A DNA stretch of 51,423 nt from Candidatus Geothermarchaeota archaeon (GTDB lineage: Archaea; Thermoproteota; Nitrososphaeria; Geothermarchaeales; JDFR-13): NCBI GenBank assembly GCA_015523725.1, contig WAJV01000086.1:1-51423 (forward strand), given 5' to 3'. A model generated the notes under the pieces. The model did no database searches, had not been told where the DNA came from, and saw only the letters and a program-made list of their open reading frames with translations. The position numbers and the translations under genes were made by a program. The first letter of the stretch is position 1, and each line of letters begins with the position of its first letter. This document shows, one piece after another, positions 15,955-24,646 of this stretch.

Positions 15955-16434
15955 ATGATTGACTTGTCTTATATTCCGTTTTATAAGGGTTCTTTAAGGG
16001 TTGAGTATTTGGGGAGAGTGGTTTATGGAGTATCTTACATGAGTGGGTTGGTTTTGAGTAAGAATTTGGTTGGCCGTGTTCCGAGATATTTCTTGGATTA
16101 TGTTAAGGGGAGGCGTGTAGAATTTAGTGATTTAGAGTTGGCCACTGGGTTGGGGACTGATTTTGATTATAAGGTGTGGAAGGCCACTAGGCTCATAAGG
16201 TATGGTGAGGTTAGGAGTTATAAGTGGTTGGCTGAAAGGGTTGGTGGGAAAAAATATGCAAGGGCTGTGGCCAGTTCGCTATCTAGAAATCCTTTCCTGA
16301 TCGTTGTTCCCTGTCATCGTGTAATTAGAAGTGATGGTGGGTCTGGTGGCTTCTCCTCTGGAGACGGCATAGAATTGAAGAGGTATATGTTGGAGTTGGA
16401 GGGGGTTGCCCGATTGGTTAAATATTGGGGATAA
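15955..16434 (+). CDS. ogt: Methylated-DNA--[protein]-cysteine S-methyltransferase
   Basis: Directly reverses O6-alkylguanine damage by transferring the alkyl group to its own cysteine. The active site VPCHRVIRSDG is complete, preceded by IRYGEVRSYKWLA and the arginine-finger helix region KYARAVASSLSRNP. At about 160 residues it is a typical archaeal Ogt. The ATG at 15955 is preferred over TTG at 15949. No Shine-Dalgarno sequence is seen, so it is probably leaderless. Confidence 0.94.
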   Translation: MIDLSYIPFYKGSLRVEYLGRVVYGVSYMSGLVLSKNLVGRVPRYFLDYVKGRRVEFSDLELATGLGTDFDYKVWKATRLIRYGEVRSYKWLAERVGGKKYARAVASSLSRNPFLIVVPCHRVIRSDGGSGGFSSGDGIELKRYMLELEGVARLVKYWG

Positions 16435-16443
16435 TTCCTTTTT

Positions 16444-16512
16444 GCTCAGCCTGCCCGTCTACTACATCTACCCCTTCATGGGGTATCAATTAGCTACAAT
16501 GGCTCATCATCG
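16444..16512 (-). ncRNA. Possible C/D box sRNA between convergent genes
   Basis: On the minus strand a perfect C box ATGATGA (16510-16504) and a D box CTGA (16449-16446) are 54 nt apart. A D'-like TTGA lies 14 nt after the C box, and a GATG-containing C'-like element lies about 12 nt before the D box. The terminal stem is weak, and an internal TACCCC/GGGGTA hairpin is unusual for a guide RNA. It fills the gap between two convergent genes. This is much less certain than the RNA at 2425. Confidence 0.3.
16469..16485. terminator. Inverted repeat between convergent genes
   Basis: TACCCC-TTCAT-GGGGTA forms a perfect six-pair stem with a five-base loop, midway between the converging alkyl-transferase and glycosyltransferase genes. 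A bidirectional terminator or barrier is plausible. It also falls inside the possible sRNA listed above. No strong T tract follows on either side. Confidence 0.35.
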
Positions 16513-16544
16513 CTACTGCTTACAATAATTATTTTGTATTTATA

Positions 16545-17459
16545 TTATTTATTGATTATTATATTCTTAGTTGTTTTAGCTGTCTCCCATAGATGGGTTG
16601 CGGCGCCTCTCCATATTATTGGTATATAGATTAGGGTGGCTAGGTAAGATGTTATGGTGGATATAATTAGGTTTAGATTTCTACTATTTAATAGTTGTTC
16701 TATAAATAGGCGTGTTTGTTGGATCAGTTCTAATCTATCGTGTATTGATTTTTTAATTAAAATATCTAGTTGTTTGTGTCCTAAATATCCTCTTAATATT
16801 TGTGATGCAAAATCTCTTATTGTGGTAGGTGGTGTGAAGTATATCTTAACTTTATCTAGATATTCAATTTGGTAACCTTGTTTACTAACTATGCATTGCA
16901 GATATAGGTCTGGTGATATTAGGTTGGTTGGTATCATGATCTTTTTTGCTATTTTGGTTTTTATACCCAGTGTCCTCCCCATAATTGTGAATTGACTTCT
17001 TGGATGCTTCTTTCTAACTAAGTGGAGCCATTGTGCAACGACATAGGTTGCCTTGGCGGCTATAGATTTATCTATCAATGGCTCTGTTCTGCATCCTATT
17101 ATACCGAGTCTATTATTTTGGTAGAGTTCTTGGGCTATTGTTTTGATAGTCTTTTCACCGAGTTTTATATCTGCATCTAGGAGGATAATTATTTCGCCCC
17201 TTGCTTCTCTAAATATTTTGTTCCATGCGTTTGCCACTCCTTTTCTCTCTTTATTGTGGATGTAAATAATGGGATATGGATATACTGTTGTTTTCAAGTG
17301 TTTTTCAATTAGTGTCTTTGTGTAATTATCGCTATCATCAACTATAATTATCTCTTTTATTGTTGTCTTGTATTTACGATATTCATCCTTGATTTGGTTG
17401 AGGAGATTTATAAGGTTTTTACCCTCATTGTATGAGGGGATCCCTATAGTGATTGACAT
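16545..17459 (-). CDS. Glycosyltransferase family 2
   Basis: A GT-A fold transferase. IGIPSYNEGKNL opens the protein, EIIIVDDSD carries the first acidic cluster, and LLDADIKLG supplies the DxD-type metal site at about residue 95. The C-terminus has a hydrophobic segment (LIISTITSYLATLIYIPII), suggesting membrane association and a lipid-linked acceptor. The start ATG has GGTGAT just upstream and follows the 17464-17880 gene by 4 bp, so the two form an operon. The donor sugar and acceptor are unknown. Confidence 0.9.
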   Translation of the reverse strand: MSITIGIPSYNEGKNLINLLNQIKDEYRKYKTTIKEIIIVDDSDNYTKTLIEKHLKTTVYPYPIIYIHNKERKGVANAWNKIFREARGEIIILLDADIKLGEKTIKTIAQELYQNNRLGIIGCRTEPLIDKSIAAKATYVVAQWLHLVRKKHPRSQFTIMGRTLGIKTKIAKKIMIPTNLISPDLYLQCIVSKQGYQIEYLDKVKIYFTPPTTIRDFASQILRGYLGHKQLDILIKKSIHDRLELIQQTRLFIEQLLNSRNLNLIISTITSYLATLIYIPIIWRGAATHLWETAKTTKNIIINK

Positions 17460-17463
17460 TTAA

Positions 17464-17880
17464 TCACCTATTTAACTCGCTTCTCTCTTCATCCGACCAC
17501 CAAGCTGTATCGGGGTTTTCATCTATATATACTGCTATCCACTTTATTCCTCTATTTTCATCCCATATTCTAAGTAGTCTAATTAAATAATGGGTGAATG
17601 TTGGGTAGTCATATATCTCCCATATTACTCCATGATTTATTTTTAAAGTTTCTATCCCGGTATCCAAGAAATATCCCTCTGAGATTAGTAATTTGATTAT
17701 TTCGCTTCTGCCTTTATATTTCTCAAGCGTCTTCTCTATAATATCTATTATTTCTGCCTCTGCATCGAGTGTGGCTCTGTAAAATGCTACCCTTGAGTTT
17801 CTATATTTTCTTATTGAGCTGTGGTTGGCTTGTTTATTGAGGATATTATTTAGGTCATCTAAAATATTTTCTCCATACAT
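17464..17880 (-). CDS. Hypothetical protein upstream of the glycosyltransferase
   Basis: About 138 residues, soluble, mainly helical with many charged residues, and a Trp-rich C-terminus (DTAWWSDEERS). I recognise no family. The ORF track starts at a GTG at 17889; the ATG at 17880 is preferred because a TTTAAGATA box lies at a leaderless distance. It is followed 4 bp later by the glycosyltransferase, so the two are probably co-transcribed. Confidence 0.65.
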   Translation of the reverse strand: MYGENILDDLNNILNKQANHSSIRKYRNSRVAFYRATLDAEAEIIDIIEKTLEKYKGRSEIIKLLISEGYFLDTGIETLKINHGVIWEIYDYPTFTHYLIRLLRIWDENRGIKWIAVYIDENPDTAWWSDEERSELNR

Positions 17881-17968
17881 TTTAAACACTTTTGTTAATT
17901 ACTTATCTTAAATAAATTCATTCTATTAAGAATTATTTTTTTGGTTTGTTTTGTTGGGGGGTATGTTT

Positions 17969-18394
17969 ATGAAGAGCGGTGGAATTGAGAGAGTATTTGT
18001 TGGGAGATTAGAGAGAGGGACTGATGTTCTTAAGGAATTGACTAGGATAGTTGAGCGTGAGGGTATTCGTAGTGGTGCTATATTCTTGATTGGTAGTTTG
18101 GATAGAGTTAATGTAGGTTTCTTCGATGAGTCTAGAGGTGAGTATCTCAGTGTTTCTGGTGAGGGTTTCTATGAACTAGTATCGGGCGTCGGGAATATAT
18201 CTTGGATGGATGGTAAGCCGGTTGTCCATATTCATATTTCTGCCTCTAGGCACGATGGTGATCTGAAGTTGGGGCATTTATTGGAGGGTAACATAGCTTC
18301 CCTAACGGTTGAGTATGTAATATTTGCTTTTGACTTCGATTTGGGACGTAAGTTCGATGAAAAGACGGGGTTGAATTTACTAGATACTGAGTAA
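17969..18394 (+). CDS. PPC/DUF296 domain protein
   Basis: A single PPC (DUF296) domain, the fold also found in plant AT-hook proteins but here without any AT hook. Conserved features: AIFLIGSLDRVNVGFFD near residue 40, GVGNISWMDGKPVVHIHIS in the middle and GHLLEGNI after it; the HIH pair is likely to bind a metal. Archaeal and bacterial members form trimers of unknown role. The ATG at 17969 has GGGGGT six bases before it. The next gene, a PfkB kinase, begins about 10 bp later and is probably in the same operon. Confidence 0.85.
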   Translation: MKSGGIERVFVGRLERGTDVLKELTRIVEREGIRSGAIFLIGSLDRVNVGFFDESRGEYLSVSGEGFYELVSGVGNISWMDGKPVVHIHISASRHDGDLKLGHLLEGNIASLTVEYVIFAFDFDLGRKFDEKTGLNLLDTE

Positions 18395-18404
18395 TTGGTG
18401 AGGT

Positions 18405-19310
18405 ATTATTATTGGATTAGCTGGGTTATTGACTCTCGATGAAAATATCGCTGGTGATAAGGTTACTAGGGGTGTAGGAGGCTCTGTTTATTTCATTTCT
18501 TCTGTTTTGAATTTTTTCATGAAGTCTTTTCTTATTTATACTGCAGTTGGCGTTGATTTTGATTTGAATAGGCTTAGGGAGGATTTCATTAAATATTTTG
18601 TTATTAGAAGGTATGGAAAACCCAATATAAAATTTAGGAATGTTTATAGGGTTGGTGTTAGGCGTCAATTTGTTGAGAATTATGGTTATAAGTTTGATTT
18701 GGGTGATCTCCTTGATGTTTTTTGTAGAGCTGATATTGATATATTGGGTTTAGTTCCAGTTCTTGGTGAGTTATCGCCAATTGATATATTAACACTTTCA
18801 AGGTATTTCAGTGTTGGTTTGGATCCTCAAGGCCTTGTAAGGTTGGTGGAGAATAATAGGGTTATTTATCAACGAATAGACCCTATGTTCTTTAGATGGT
18901 GTAAGTTCATTAAATTTTCTTTGGATGAGGTTTCTTCATTGTTTAGTGGAGTTAATGAGATTATTCAATATAGTTTAATAATTGATGGTTTTATGGTACT
19001 GACTTTAGGTTCATATGGCTCCATTTTGGTTAGGGATGGGTCTTTCATATATATACCTACATTGCCTGTTAGTGGGATTGTAGATACCACCGGCGCCGGA
19101 GATGTTTATATGGCTGGTCTTTTGCATAGTTGGGTTAGTGGATTGGACCCTCTTGATGGATGTGTTTTTTCTTCTTCTTTGGCTAATGCCTATCTCAGAG
19201 AAGGGTTCGAGGGCCTCTCCAAATATGTTGATTTTTCTGATTTAATTTGGGGTGGTGTGGAGGAATTATCTGTTAGTAGGGTTGAGGAATTGATAGGCCA
19301 ATATTTTTAG
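18405..19310 (+). CDS. PfkB family carbohydrate/nucleoside kinase, probable ATT start
   Basis: A sugar or nucleoside kinase of the PfkB family. DTTGAGDVYMAGLL near the C-terminus is the PfkB signature 2 with the catalytic Asp, and GGSVYFISSVL is the substrate-side segment. The ORF track starts at TTG 18429, but that removes the first strand. In frame upstream are ATT codons giving IIIGLAGLLTLDENI, the usual PfkB N-terminus, with GGTGAGG at 18397-18403 and an in-frame stop just before. I therefore propose an ATT start between 18405 and 18411. The substrate is unknown. Confidence 0.8.
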   Translation: MIIGLAGLLTLDENIAGDKVTRGVGGSVYFISSVLNFFMKSFLIYTAVGVDFDLNRLREDFIKYFVIRRYGKPNIKFRNVYRVGVRRQFVENYGYKFDLGDLLDVFCRADIDILGLVPVLGELSPIDILTLSRYFSVGLDPQGLVRLVENNRVIYQRIDPMFFRWCKFIKFSLDEVSSLFSGVNEIIQYSLIIDGFMVLTLGSYGSILVRDGSFIYIPTLPVSGIVDTTGAGDVYMAGLLHSWVSGLDPLDGCVFSSSLANAYLREGFEGLSKYVDFSDLIWGGVEELSVSRVEELIGQYF

Positions 19311-19585
19311 TAGTATTTTATTCTGAAGTCCTTGAATTCTCCTTTGTATTCTTCCTCAATCACATCAACTTTCTTTACTATTGCTAAGGGGGGTCCTCTA
19401 TGGAAGAACTCAAGCATCTCTTTAAGCTTCTCCTCATCGCCTTCTATTACAGCCTCTACTCTTCCATCTGGTAGGTTTCTTATCCACCCGGTTACGCCTA
19501 GTTGGTCGGCTAGTTCTTTCGACGTATATCTAAAGAATACTCCTTGTACTCTTCCCGATATATATACATGAAATCTCTTTTTCAT
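19307..19585 (-). CDS. acyP: Acylphosphatase
   Basis: A small enzyme hydrolysing acyl phosphates. HVYISGRVQGVFFRYTS contains the phosphate loop and catalytic Arg, and VTGWIRNLPDGRVEAVIEG contains the catalytic Asn. A length of 92 is exactly that of the family. GGTGATTTAAGG lies just upstream of the ATG. Its stop overlaps the PfkB gene's end by 4 bp on the opposite strand. Confidence 0.96.
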   Translation of the reverse strand: MKKRFHVYISGRVQGVFFRYTSKELADQLGVTGWIRNLPDGRVEAVIEGDEEKLKEMLEFFHRGPPLAIVKKVDVIEEEYKGEFKDFRIKYY

Positions 19586-19669
19586 TGCCTTAAATCACCA
19601 TTTAATCATTCCACTATTTCATAAGAATTATTTATTTTTTGTTCTGGTTGTTTAAAGTATTTAGTTTAT

Positions 19670-20590
19670 TTAGAGGCTTTCTGCATCGTATCCCAATCTA
19701 TTCAATTCATTGGCGAAGTATTTTGAGTATCCAAATATTGTATAGATTTTTTTCGGTGCTACTTTATCCACTACTCTGAGGAGGTTTGGATAGTCTGCAT
19801 GGTCACTTAATGGCAGTCCTTTATCTTCTCTTCCAACCATCCAACCCGTTAACCTAATTATTTTTGTTCTAAGCCTAAATTTTTTAAGGTCTATTTTCGA
19901 GGTATTCGATTTAATTAGTAGAATGGGTTCGATTATATTCTGTTCATTGTATATTTTGTATTTAGTCTCCTTCATATATCCTAGTTTCTGATATGCTTTA
20001 TTGTAGTTATATACCGATTTGGATACATATAGGTTTTCATAATCTTTGAATATGTTTGTTAGTAACTGGGTTTTTCCGAGGGGATATGCTTCAAGGATGG
20101 TGTTCACTCCATTTACTAATGATTTATATACTTTTTGGATTAATTTATCGAGTAATTTGTTATATTCTCCAAATATATATTTTCTCAGGCCATATGTAGC
20201 TTCAATAATTAGTATATCGGCTTGGGGTGGTCTAAATCCTTTTAAGAATTCCCTATCATATATGTTGATGTCGCCTGTATATAATATATTTCCGTTTATT
20301 AGGAATGCTTTAGAGCCTAATATATGTCCATTGTCTATTAATTCTATATCTCTGTATTTGTCTCCATTATCTGCTATATATTTGTATCCTCTTAGTTTTG
20401 CGAGTTCTATTGTTTCGTTTGATGCTAGTACTTTCATATTTCCCCCTGGTGGGAGATGGTCTGTATGTGCGTGGGATACCAAGTATAGGTCTGCACTAAC
20501 ATTTTTCGGAACTTTGTCTATTGCTATCCTTTTATTATAAGTATCTATTACAACTCCGTTTCCGACTCTCCTTATTACAGGTCTATTCAT
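19670..20590 (-). CDS. MBL-fold nuclease-like protein (CPSF/exonuclease-related)
   Basis: A metallo-beta-lactamase fold protein of 306 residues. SHAHTDHLPPG is the metal motif, GHILGSKAFLI and YTGDIN follow, and LSDHADY near the C-terminus is the nucleic-acid branch motif seen in the CPSF-73/Artemis and ligase-associated exonuclease group. A full beta-CASP insert seems reduced. Therefore RNA or DNA processing is likely but the substrate is open. It is divergent from the YchF-like GTPase, with 64 bp between. Confidence 0.82.
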   Translation of the reverse strand: MNRPVIRRVGNGVVIDTYNKRIAIDKVPKNVSADLYLVSHAHTDHLPPGGNMKVLASNETIELAKLRGYKYIADNGDKYRDIELIDNGHILGSKAFLINGNILYTGDINIYDREFLKGFRPPQADILIIEATYGLRKYIFGEYNKLLDKLIQKVYKSLVNGVNTILEAYPLGKTQLLTNIFKDYENLYVSKSVYNYNKAYQKLGYMKETKYKIYNEQNIIEPILLIKSNTSKIDLKKFRLRTKIIRLTGWMVGREDKGLPLSDHADYPNLLRVVDKVAPKKIYTIFGYSKYFANELNRLGYDAESL

Positions 20591-20654
20591 CGTGTATTCA
20601 AAAATATTTGTATACTCGGCTTATCAATATAACTATTTATTGTGGGTGTGTTGA

Positions 20655-21869
20655 ATGACTGACTTGAGGATCGGTATTATCGGTAAGACTAATACTGGTA
20701 AGACGACTTTCTTTAATGCAGCTACATTGCTTAATGCCGAGATTCAGCCGTATCCATTTACTACTAAGAGGCCTAATATTGGTGTGGCCCACGTCTCTTC
20801 ACCATGTGTATGTAGGGAGTTTAATGTGAAGTGTCAACCTAGGAATAGTGTATGTATTGGTGGTTGGAGGTTTCATAGGATAACATTAATAGATTTACCT
20901 GGTTTAATTAAAGGTGCTCATATGGGGAAGGGTTTGGGTAACCAGTTCCTAGGGGTGGCTGCTCAGTCGGATGCGTTGATTCACTTGGTTGATGCCTCTG
21001 GAAGTATTGATGCGGAGGGTAATATTGTTGAGGTTGGTTATGGTGATCCATTGGCTGACTATTATGATATTGAAGAGGAGCTTGCACTATGGTATCAGAG
21101 GATCATTGAGGGTAATAGGATGACAATTGAGAAGCATGAGAAGAATATTGGTTTGGTTGATGCTTTATATTCTGTGTTATCGGGTATTAAGGTTAAGAAG
21201 GAGCATATTGAGGAGGCTCTCATACTCAGTGGGTTGGAAGACACTCCTTTCAGGGATTGGTCGATGGATGATACTAAGGTATTTGCTTATAGGGTCAGGG
21301 AGATATCTAAGCCGACTATTGTTGTAGCTAATAAAATTGATTTAGAGGGGGCTGAGAAGAACTATATTAAGCTTAATAATACTCTTAAGGATGTTGTAGT
21401 TATTCCTGCATCGGCTGACTCGGAGTTGGCACTTAGGCGGGCTGAGCAGAAGGGGTTAGTTGAATATATTCCTGGTGATGAGGAGTTTAGGGTTAAGGAT
21501 CCATCTAGGTTGACGGAGAAGCAGAAGAAGGCCTTGGAGTATATGGAGCGATTTGTGTTCTCCAAGATTATGAGGACTGGTGTACAGTTTGCTTTGAACA
21601 CTTTGGTGTTTAAGGTTATGGGTTATAAGTATGTGTATCCAGTGCATGATATTGAGCGTTTGAGTGATAAGAAGGGAAGGATATTGCCTGATGTTTATTT
21701 GTTGCCTAGGGAGGCTGATTTGGAGGATTTGGCTGGTGAGATTCATACGACTCTAAGGAAGAATCTTCTTCATGGTATTGATGTAAGGACTGGTATTAAA
21801 TTACCTAGGAACTATATTTTGCATGATAGGGATGTTGTTCATTTGGTGGTTGCGCGTAGGGGAGGATGA
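20655..21869 (+). CDS. YchF/Obg-like GTPase, archaeal type, with TGS domain
   Basis: A translation-associated P-loop GTPase. G1 is GKTNTGKTT at residues 10-18, then QPYPFTTKRPNIGVA, G3 DLPGL, and G4 NKID, which favours GTP, unlike the ATP-preferring bacterial YchF. The insert CVCREFNVKCQPRNS is characteristic of archaeal members. The C-terminus from about 325 is a TGS domain. The gene overlaps the histone deacetylase-like gene by 4 bp (ATGA). Confidence 0.92.
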   Translation: MTDLRIGIIGKTNTGKTTFFNAATLLNAEIQPYPFTTKRPNIGVAHVSSPCVCREFNVKCQPRNSVCIGGWRFHRITLIDLPGLIKGAHMGKGLGNQFLGVAAQSDALIHLVDASGSIDAEGNIVEVGYGDPLADYYDIEEELALWYQRIIEGNRMTIEKHEKNIGLVDALYSVLSGIKVKKEHIEEALILSGLEDTPFRDWSMDDTKVFAYRVREISKPTIVVANKIDLEGAEKNYIKLNNTLKDVVVIPASADSELALRRAEQKGLVEYIPGDEEFRVKDPSRLTEKQKKALEYMERFVFSKIMRTGVQFALNTLVFKVMGYKYVYPVHDIERLSDKKGRILPDVYLLPREADLEDLAGEIHTTLRKNLLHGIDVRTGIKLPRNYILHDRDVVHLVVARRGG

Positions 21870-22810
21870 AGTCCAGACTATATGTCGGTGATAGATTATT
21901 TAGTTATGGTTTTGAGGATCATCCTCTAAGTAGGGATAGATATAAGTTTTTTCTAGATTTATTTAGGAGGGATTCTGGTTTAGCTAGGGGGCTAGAGGTT
22001 ATTGGTGTAGATGGCTTATGTAGTGACGATGAAATTTTGTACTTGTTTCATACTAGGGATTATGTTGAGAAGGTTAAGAGGCTTTCGGAGAGGGGTTATG
22101 GCTATATTGATTATGGGGATACTCCTGTGTTTAAAGGTATTTATGAAGTTTCTTTGGAGTCGGTTTGTGTATCTTGCCATGGCGCTGATTATGCTTTCAA
22201 GTTTAGTGGGATTGCATTTAATTTGGCTGGTGGTTGGCATCATGCGTATAGGGATAGGGGTGGTGGTTTCTGTGTCTTCAATGATATTGGTGTCTCTATT
22301 GAGTATATAAGGAGTCGGTATGGTCATGATATTACTTTTTTCTATGTAGATATAGATGCTCATCACGGGGATGGAGTATATTATTCTTATGAGTATGACC
22401 CGAAAGTTTATATCTTCGATATTCATGAAGATGGGAGGTTCCTTTATCCTGGTACTGGTTTTAGTAGTGAGCGGGGGAGGGGAGAGGCTTTTGGAACGAA
22501 GTTTAATGTTCCATTGCCGCCTTGGTCAAGTGACAGTGAGTTACATAGATACATTGATGAGTGTTTGGAACATTTGTATAGGGTTGGGCCGGATATAATT
22601 TTATTTCAGGCTGGTCAGGATGGGTTGGCGGGCGATCCAATAACACATTTGAGTTATACGGATGAGGGTTATTTAGATGCTGTTGCTAAGGTTTTTAGGG
22701 CTGGGAAGGAGTTGGGTGTTGGTATTTTATTTTTGGGTGGGGGTGGTTATCAACCTGAGAGGGTGGCTAGGAATTGGGTGAAGGTTTTGAGGGTTGCCGT
22801 GAACCTCTAG
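21866..22810 (+). CDS. Histone deacetylase family protein (AcuC/acetoin utilisation-like)
   Basis: A zinc-dependent amidohydrolase. GGWHHAYRDRGGGFCVFND carries the tandem catalytic histidines, DIDAHHGDGV the zinc ligands, QDGLAGDP the third ligand, and LGGGGY the transition-state Tyr. At 314 residues it matches class I/II-like archaeal members. These may deacetylate proteins such as Alba or small metabolites such as polyamines. It overlaps both neighbours, so it belongs to a three-gene operon with the GTPase and an unknown gene. Confidence 0.93.
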   Translation: MKSRLYVGDRLFSYGFEDHPLSRDRYKFFLDLFRRDSGLARGLEVIGVDGLCSDDEILYLFHTRDYVEKVKRLSERGYGYIDYGDTPVFKGIYEVSLESVCVSCHGADYAFKFSGIAFNLAGGWHHAYRDRGGGFCVFNDIGVSIEYIRSRYGHDITFFYVDIDAHHGDGVYYSYEYDPKVYIFDIHEDGRFLYPGTGFSSERGRGEAFGTKFNVPLPPWSSDSELHRYIDECLEHLYRVGPDIILFQAGQDGLAGDPITHLSYTDEGYLDAVAKVFRAGKELGVGILFLGGGGYQPERVARNWVKVLRVAVNL

Positions 22811-23850
22811 TAGTAGGGGATAGATTCGGTATATATAATTTATTTTTATATAATGAGTATAGGGGTCATAACTATTTAGTTGGTTTATCTGAAATACCTG
22901 AGGAGCATGTTAGTCTACATCCAGTGATAGATTTTATTCCGGATGATTCGATAAACTTATATGTATCGTTCTTGGAGAAGGTTGTTATTGACGATATTTA
23001 TGGCGTTCCCCCAATGGCTTTCGCCATATTAGGTTTTTATAATTCGTATGGAGATTCGTTTGTGAAGGAAGGCTTGTCCAGTTTCTTGGTAAATGGCTTT
23101 AAATTATGGACTGTTCAGTGGTTTTCTTGGATGGTTAGGCCATTTAGAGTCGAGAATTGCGCATTGTTTGATTATGTTTTATCATATTCTAGGTTCCTAC
23201 CTTCTAGTTATAGGCCTGAATTGATTAATTCTAAGTTTGGTGTTGTGATTAATGGTATCCATTTTTTTAATTATACTTCTTTTAATCAGTGTCTCGATAT
23301 TAATTCTTTAAGGGTCTTTCTTAGGGGGAGTGGTGGGGATTACGTATTAATTTTCCCTCCTAACATCATAAATATTCCATTTGTATGTGATGTGGATGAG
23401 GTTTATCGGTGGTTTCTTTTTGGCTATGATAGGTTTGGTGAGCGGTATTCTCCAATTGGTTATAAGTTTATGGATAGGGTTCTTAGATTTTATAGGAATT
23501 TTTTTGAGGATCTCTTGGTTGGATTTAAGTCGGTTATTATTCCCTTTTTTGTGTGTAGGGATGGTGCCTTGGATGTATTTTATATAGTCTATGATGGGAG
23601 GTGGAGGGTTGTGGAGGGACCTATCTATGATGGGGATGATTTTGTTATCGACCCATTTGGTGAATATAGGGGGGTTAAGATGAAGATTTATTTTAGTCTG
23701 TGGGGTAGGACAGTTATGAGGAAGGGTTGGAGTATAGTAAATTATCTTAACTTTAGTAGGTATAAAATTGTTGGTTCGAGGATGTTTTATGAAGTGAGAT
23801 TTGGTGGTAAACTTATATATTCTTCTCCATCTCGTTTAGGTATAATTTAG
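22774..23850 (+). CDS. Hypothetical protein coupled to the deacetylase
   Basis: A 358-residue soluble protein with many aromatic residues that I do not recognise. Notable stretches are VGDRFGIYNLFLYNEYRGHNYLVG near the N-terminus and GRTVMRKGWSIVNYLNFSRYKIVG near the C-terminus. The start is TTG at 22774, 37 bp inside the deacetylase gene; a later start is possible but no good codon is seen. The end is convergent with the NAD synthetase-like gene, one base away. No catalytic motif is obvious. Confidence 0.65.
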   Translation: MGEGFEGCREPLVVGDRFGIYNLFLYNEYRGHNYLVGLSEIPEEHVSLHPVIDFIPDDSINLYVSFLEKVVIDDIYGVPPMAFAILGFYNSYGDSFVKEGLSSFLVNGFKLWTVQWFSWMVRPFRVENCALFDYVLSYSRFLPSSYRPELINSKFGVVINGIHFFNYTSFNQCLDINSLRVFLRGSGGDYVLIFPPNIINIPFVCDVDEVYRWFLFGYDRFGERYSPIGYKFMDRVLRFYRNFFEDLLVGFKSVIIPFFVCRDGALDVFYIVYDGRWRVVEGPIYDGDDFVIDPFGEYRGVKMKIYFSLWGRTVMRKGWSIVNYLNFSRYKIVGSRMFYEVRFGGKLIYSSPSRLGII

Positions 23851-24645
23851 CTATAGTATGGCTATCGGTGTATTTCGTTTAAAGTATGATTCTTCAAATT
23901 TTTTTCTTATTAAACCTATTTTCTCTATTGTTATTTCATTATCTAATCTTGATATGTCTTCATATATTTCTTGATCAGTTTTACTCTTAACTATTCCCTC
24001 TAGAATAGCATCTATTAATGTATCTTCATTGATTCTGATGTTTTTCTTGAAGCGTGTCCATTCATCGTCTAGATCGATCCCCTTTGTGTATTGTAGTATA
24101 TGTAGTCTTCCCACTAATTTGTTTAGTTGAGTTTTATATATTTTTGTTAATGGTAGTAGATCCATTGATTTTGTGTATATTTGATTGAATATGCCTAGTA
24201 GCCAATTGCTTCGGTTCACATCTCCAACTAACAGGAGGTCTCTCGCGTCGGCTATCTCCCTTAGTATTAGTGCCTGTATTACTTTGTTTGTGGGTGTTCT
24301 CTCTTTATGTATAAATGTTTTTATGTAGTTGTTAAGGTCTTTCGCTACTGAACCTATCTCGATGTATTCATAGGATATCTTTAGGAATTTCATTAGTTTA
24401 TCTAGATTGGGGGGCATTTTGTACCTTCGCTCGCTTATGAAATATATAGCATTTACTTTTGCGGGGTTCCTTAGTGATCTTACGCCTATTGCAGTTAATA
24501 ATATTGATTCTAATGTATTTGTTATGTTTATTAGTATTCCATTTTTATCTCTATCTTCGACGGTCTCTCTAATGTCTCTAGTAATACTATAAATTGCATG
24601 GTCGACGTTGAAGACTTTTATTGATTTAACTAGTGTGCTTGTCAT
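23851..24645 (-). CDS. NAD synthetase-like protein with degenerate PP-loop
   Basis: A 264-residue homologue of NH3-dependent NAD synthetase. LLLVGDVNRSNWLLGIFN, then DLLPLTKIYKTQLNKL, and a C-terminal INEDTLIDAIL...SYFKRNTP follow NadE closely. However, the ATP-pyrophosphatase loop SGGxDS is replaced by TNTLES at residues 42-47 (ungapped match of GILINITNTLESILL). The DGxxD-type substrate motif is also altered. Catalysis by the usual mechanism is doubtful. The ATG at 24645 has GGTGAG upstream and starts just after the nicotinate phosphoribosyltransferase stop, so it is co-expressed with an NAD-pathway enzyme. Confidence 0.82.
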   Translation of the reverse strand: MTSTLVKSIKVFNVDHAIYSITRDIRETVEDRDKNGILINITNTLESILLTAIGVRSLRNPAKVNAIYFISERRYKMPPNLDKLMKFLKISYEYIEIGSVAKDLNNYIKTFIHKERTPTNKVIQALILREIADARDLLLVGDVNRSNWLLGIFNQIYTKSMDLLPLTKIYKTQLNKLVGRLHILQYTKGIDLDDEWTRFKKNIRINEDTLIDAILEGIVKSKTDQEIYEDISRLDNEITIEKIGLIRKKFEESYFKRNTPIAIL

Positions 24646-24646
24646 T

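Noticed and set aside
20046-20540. 164-codon plus-strand ORF
   Set aside because: Antisense to the MBL-fold nuclease-like gene, whose metal motifs are intact; no ribosome site or motif supports the plus-strand frame.
20655-21869. Bacterial-type ATP-specific YchF
   Set aside because: The G4 motif is NKID, which favours GTP, and the Cys-rich insert is of the archaeal subgroup.
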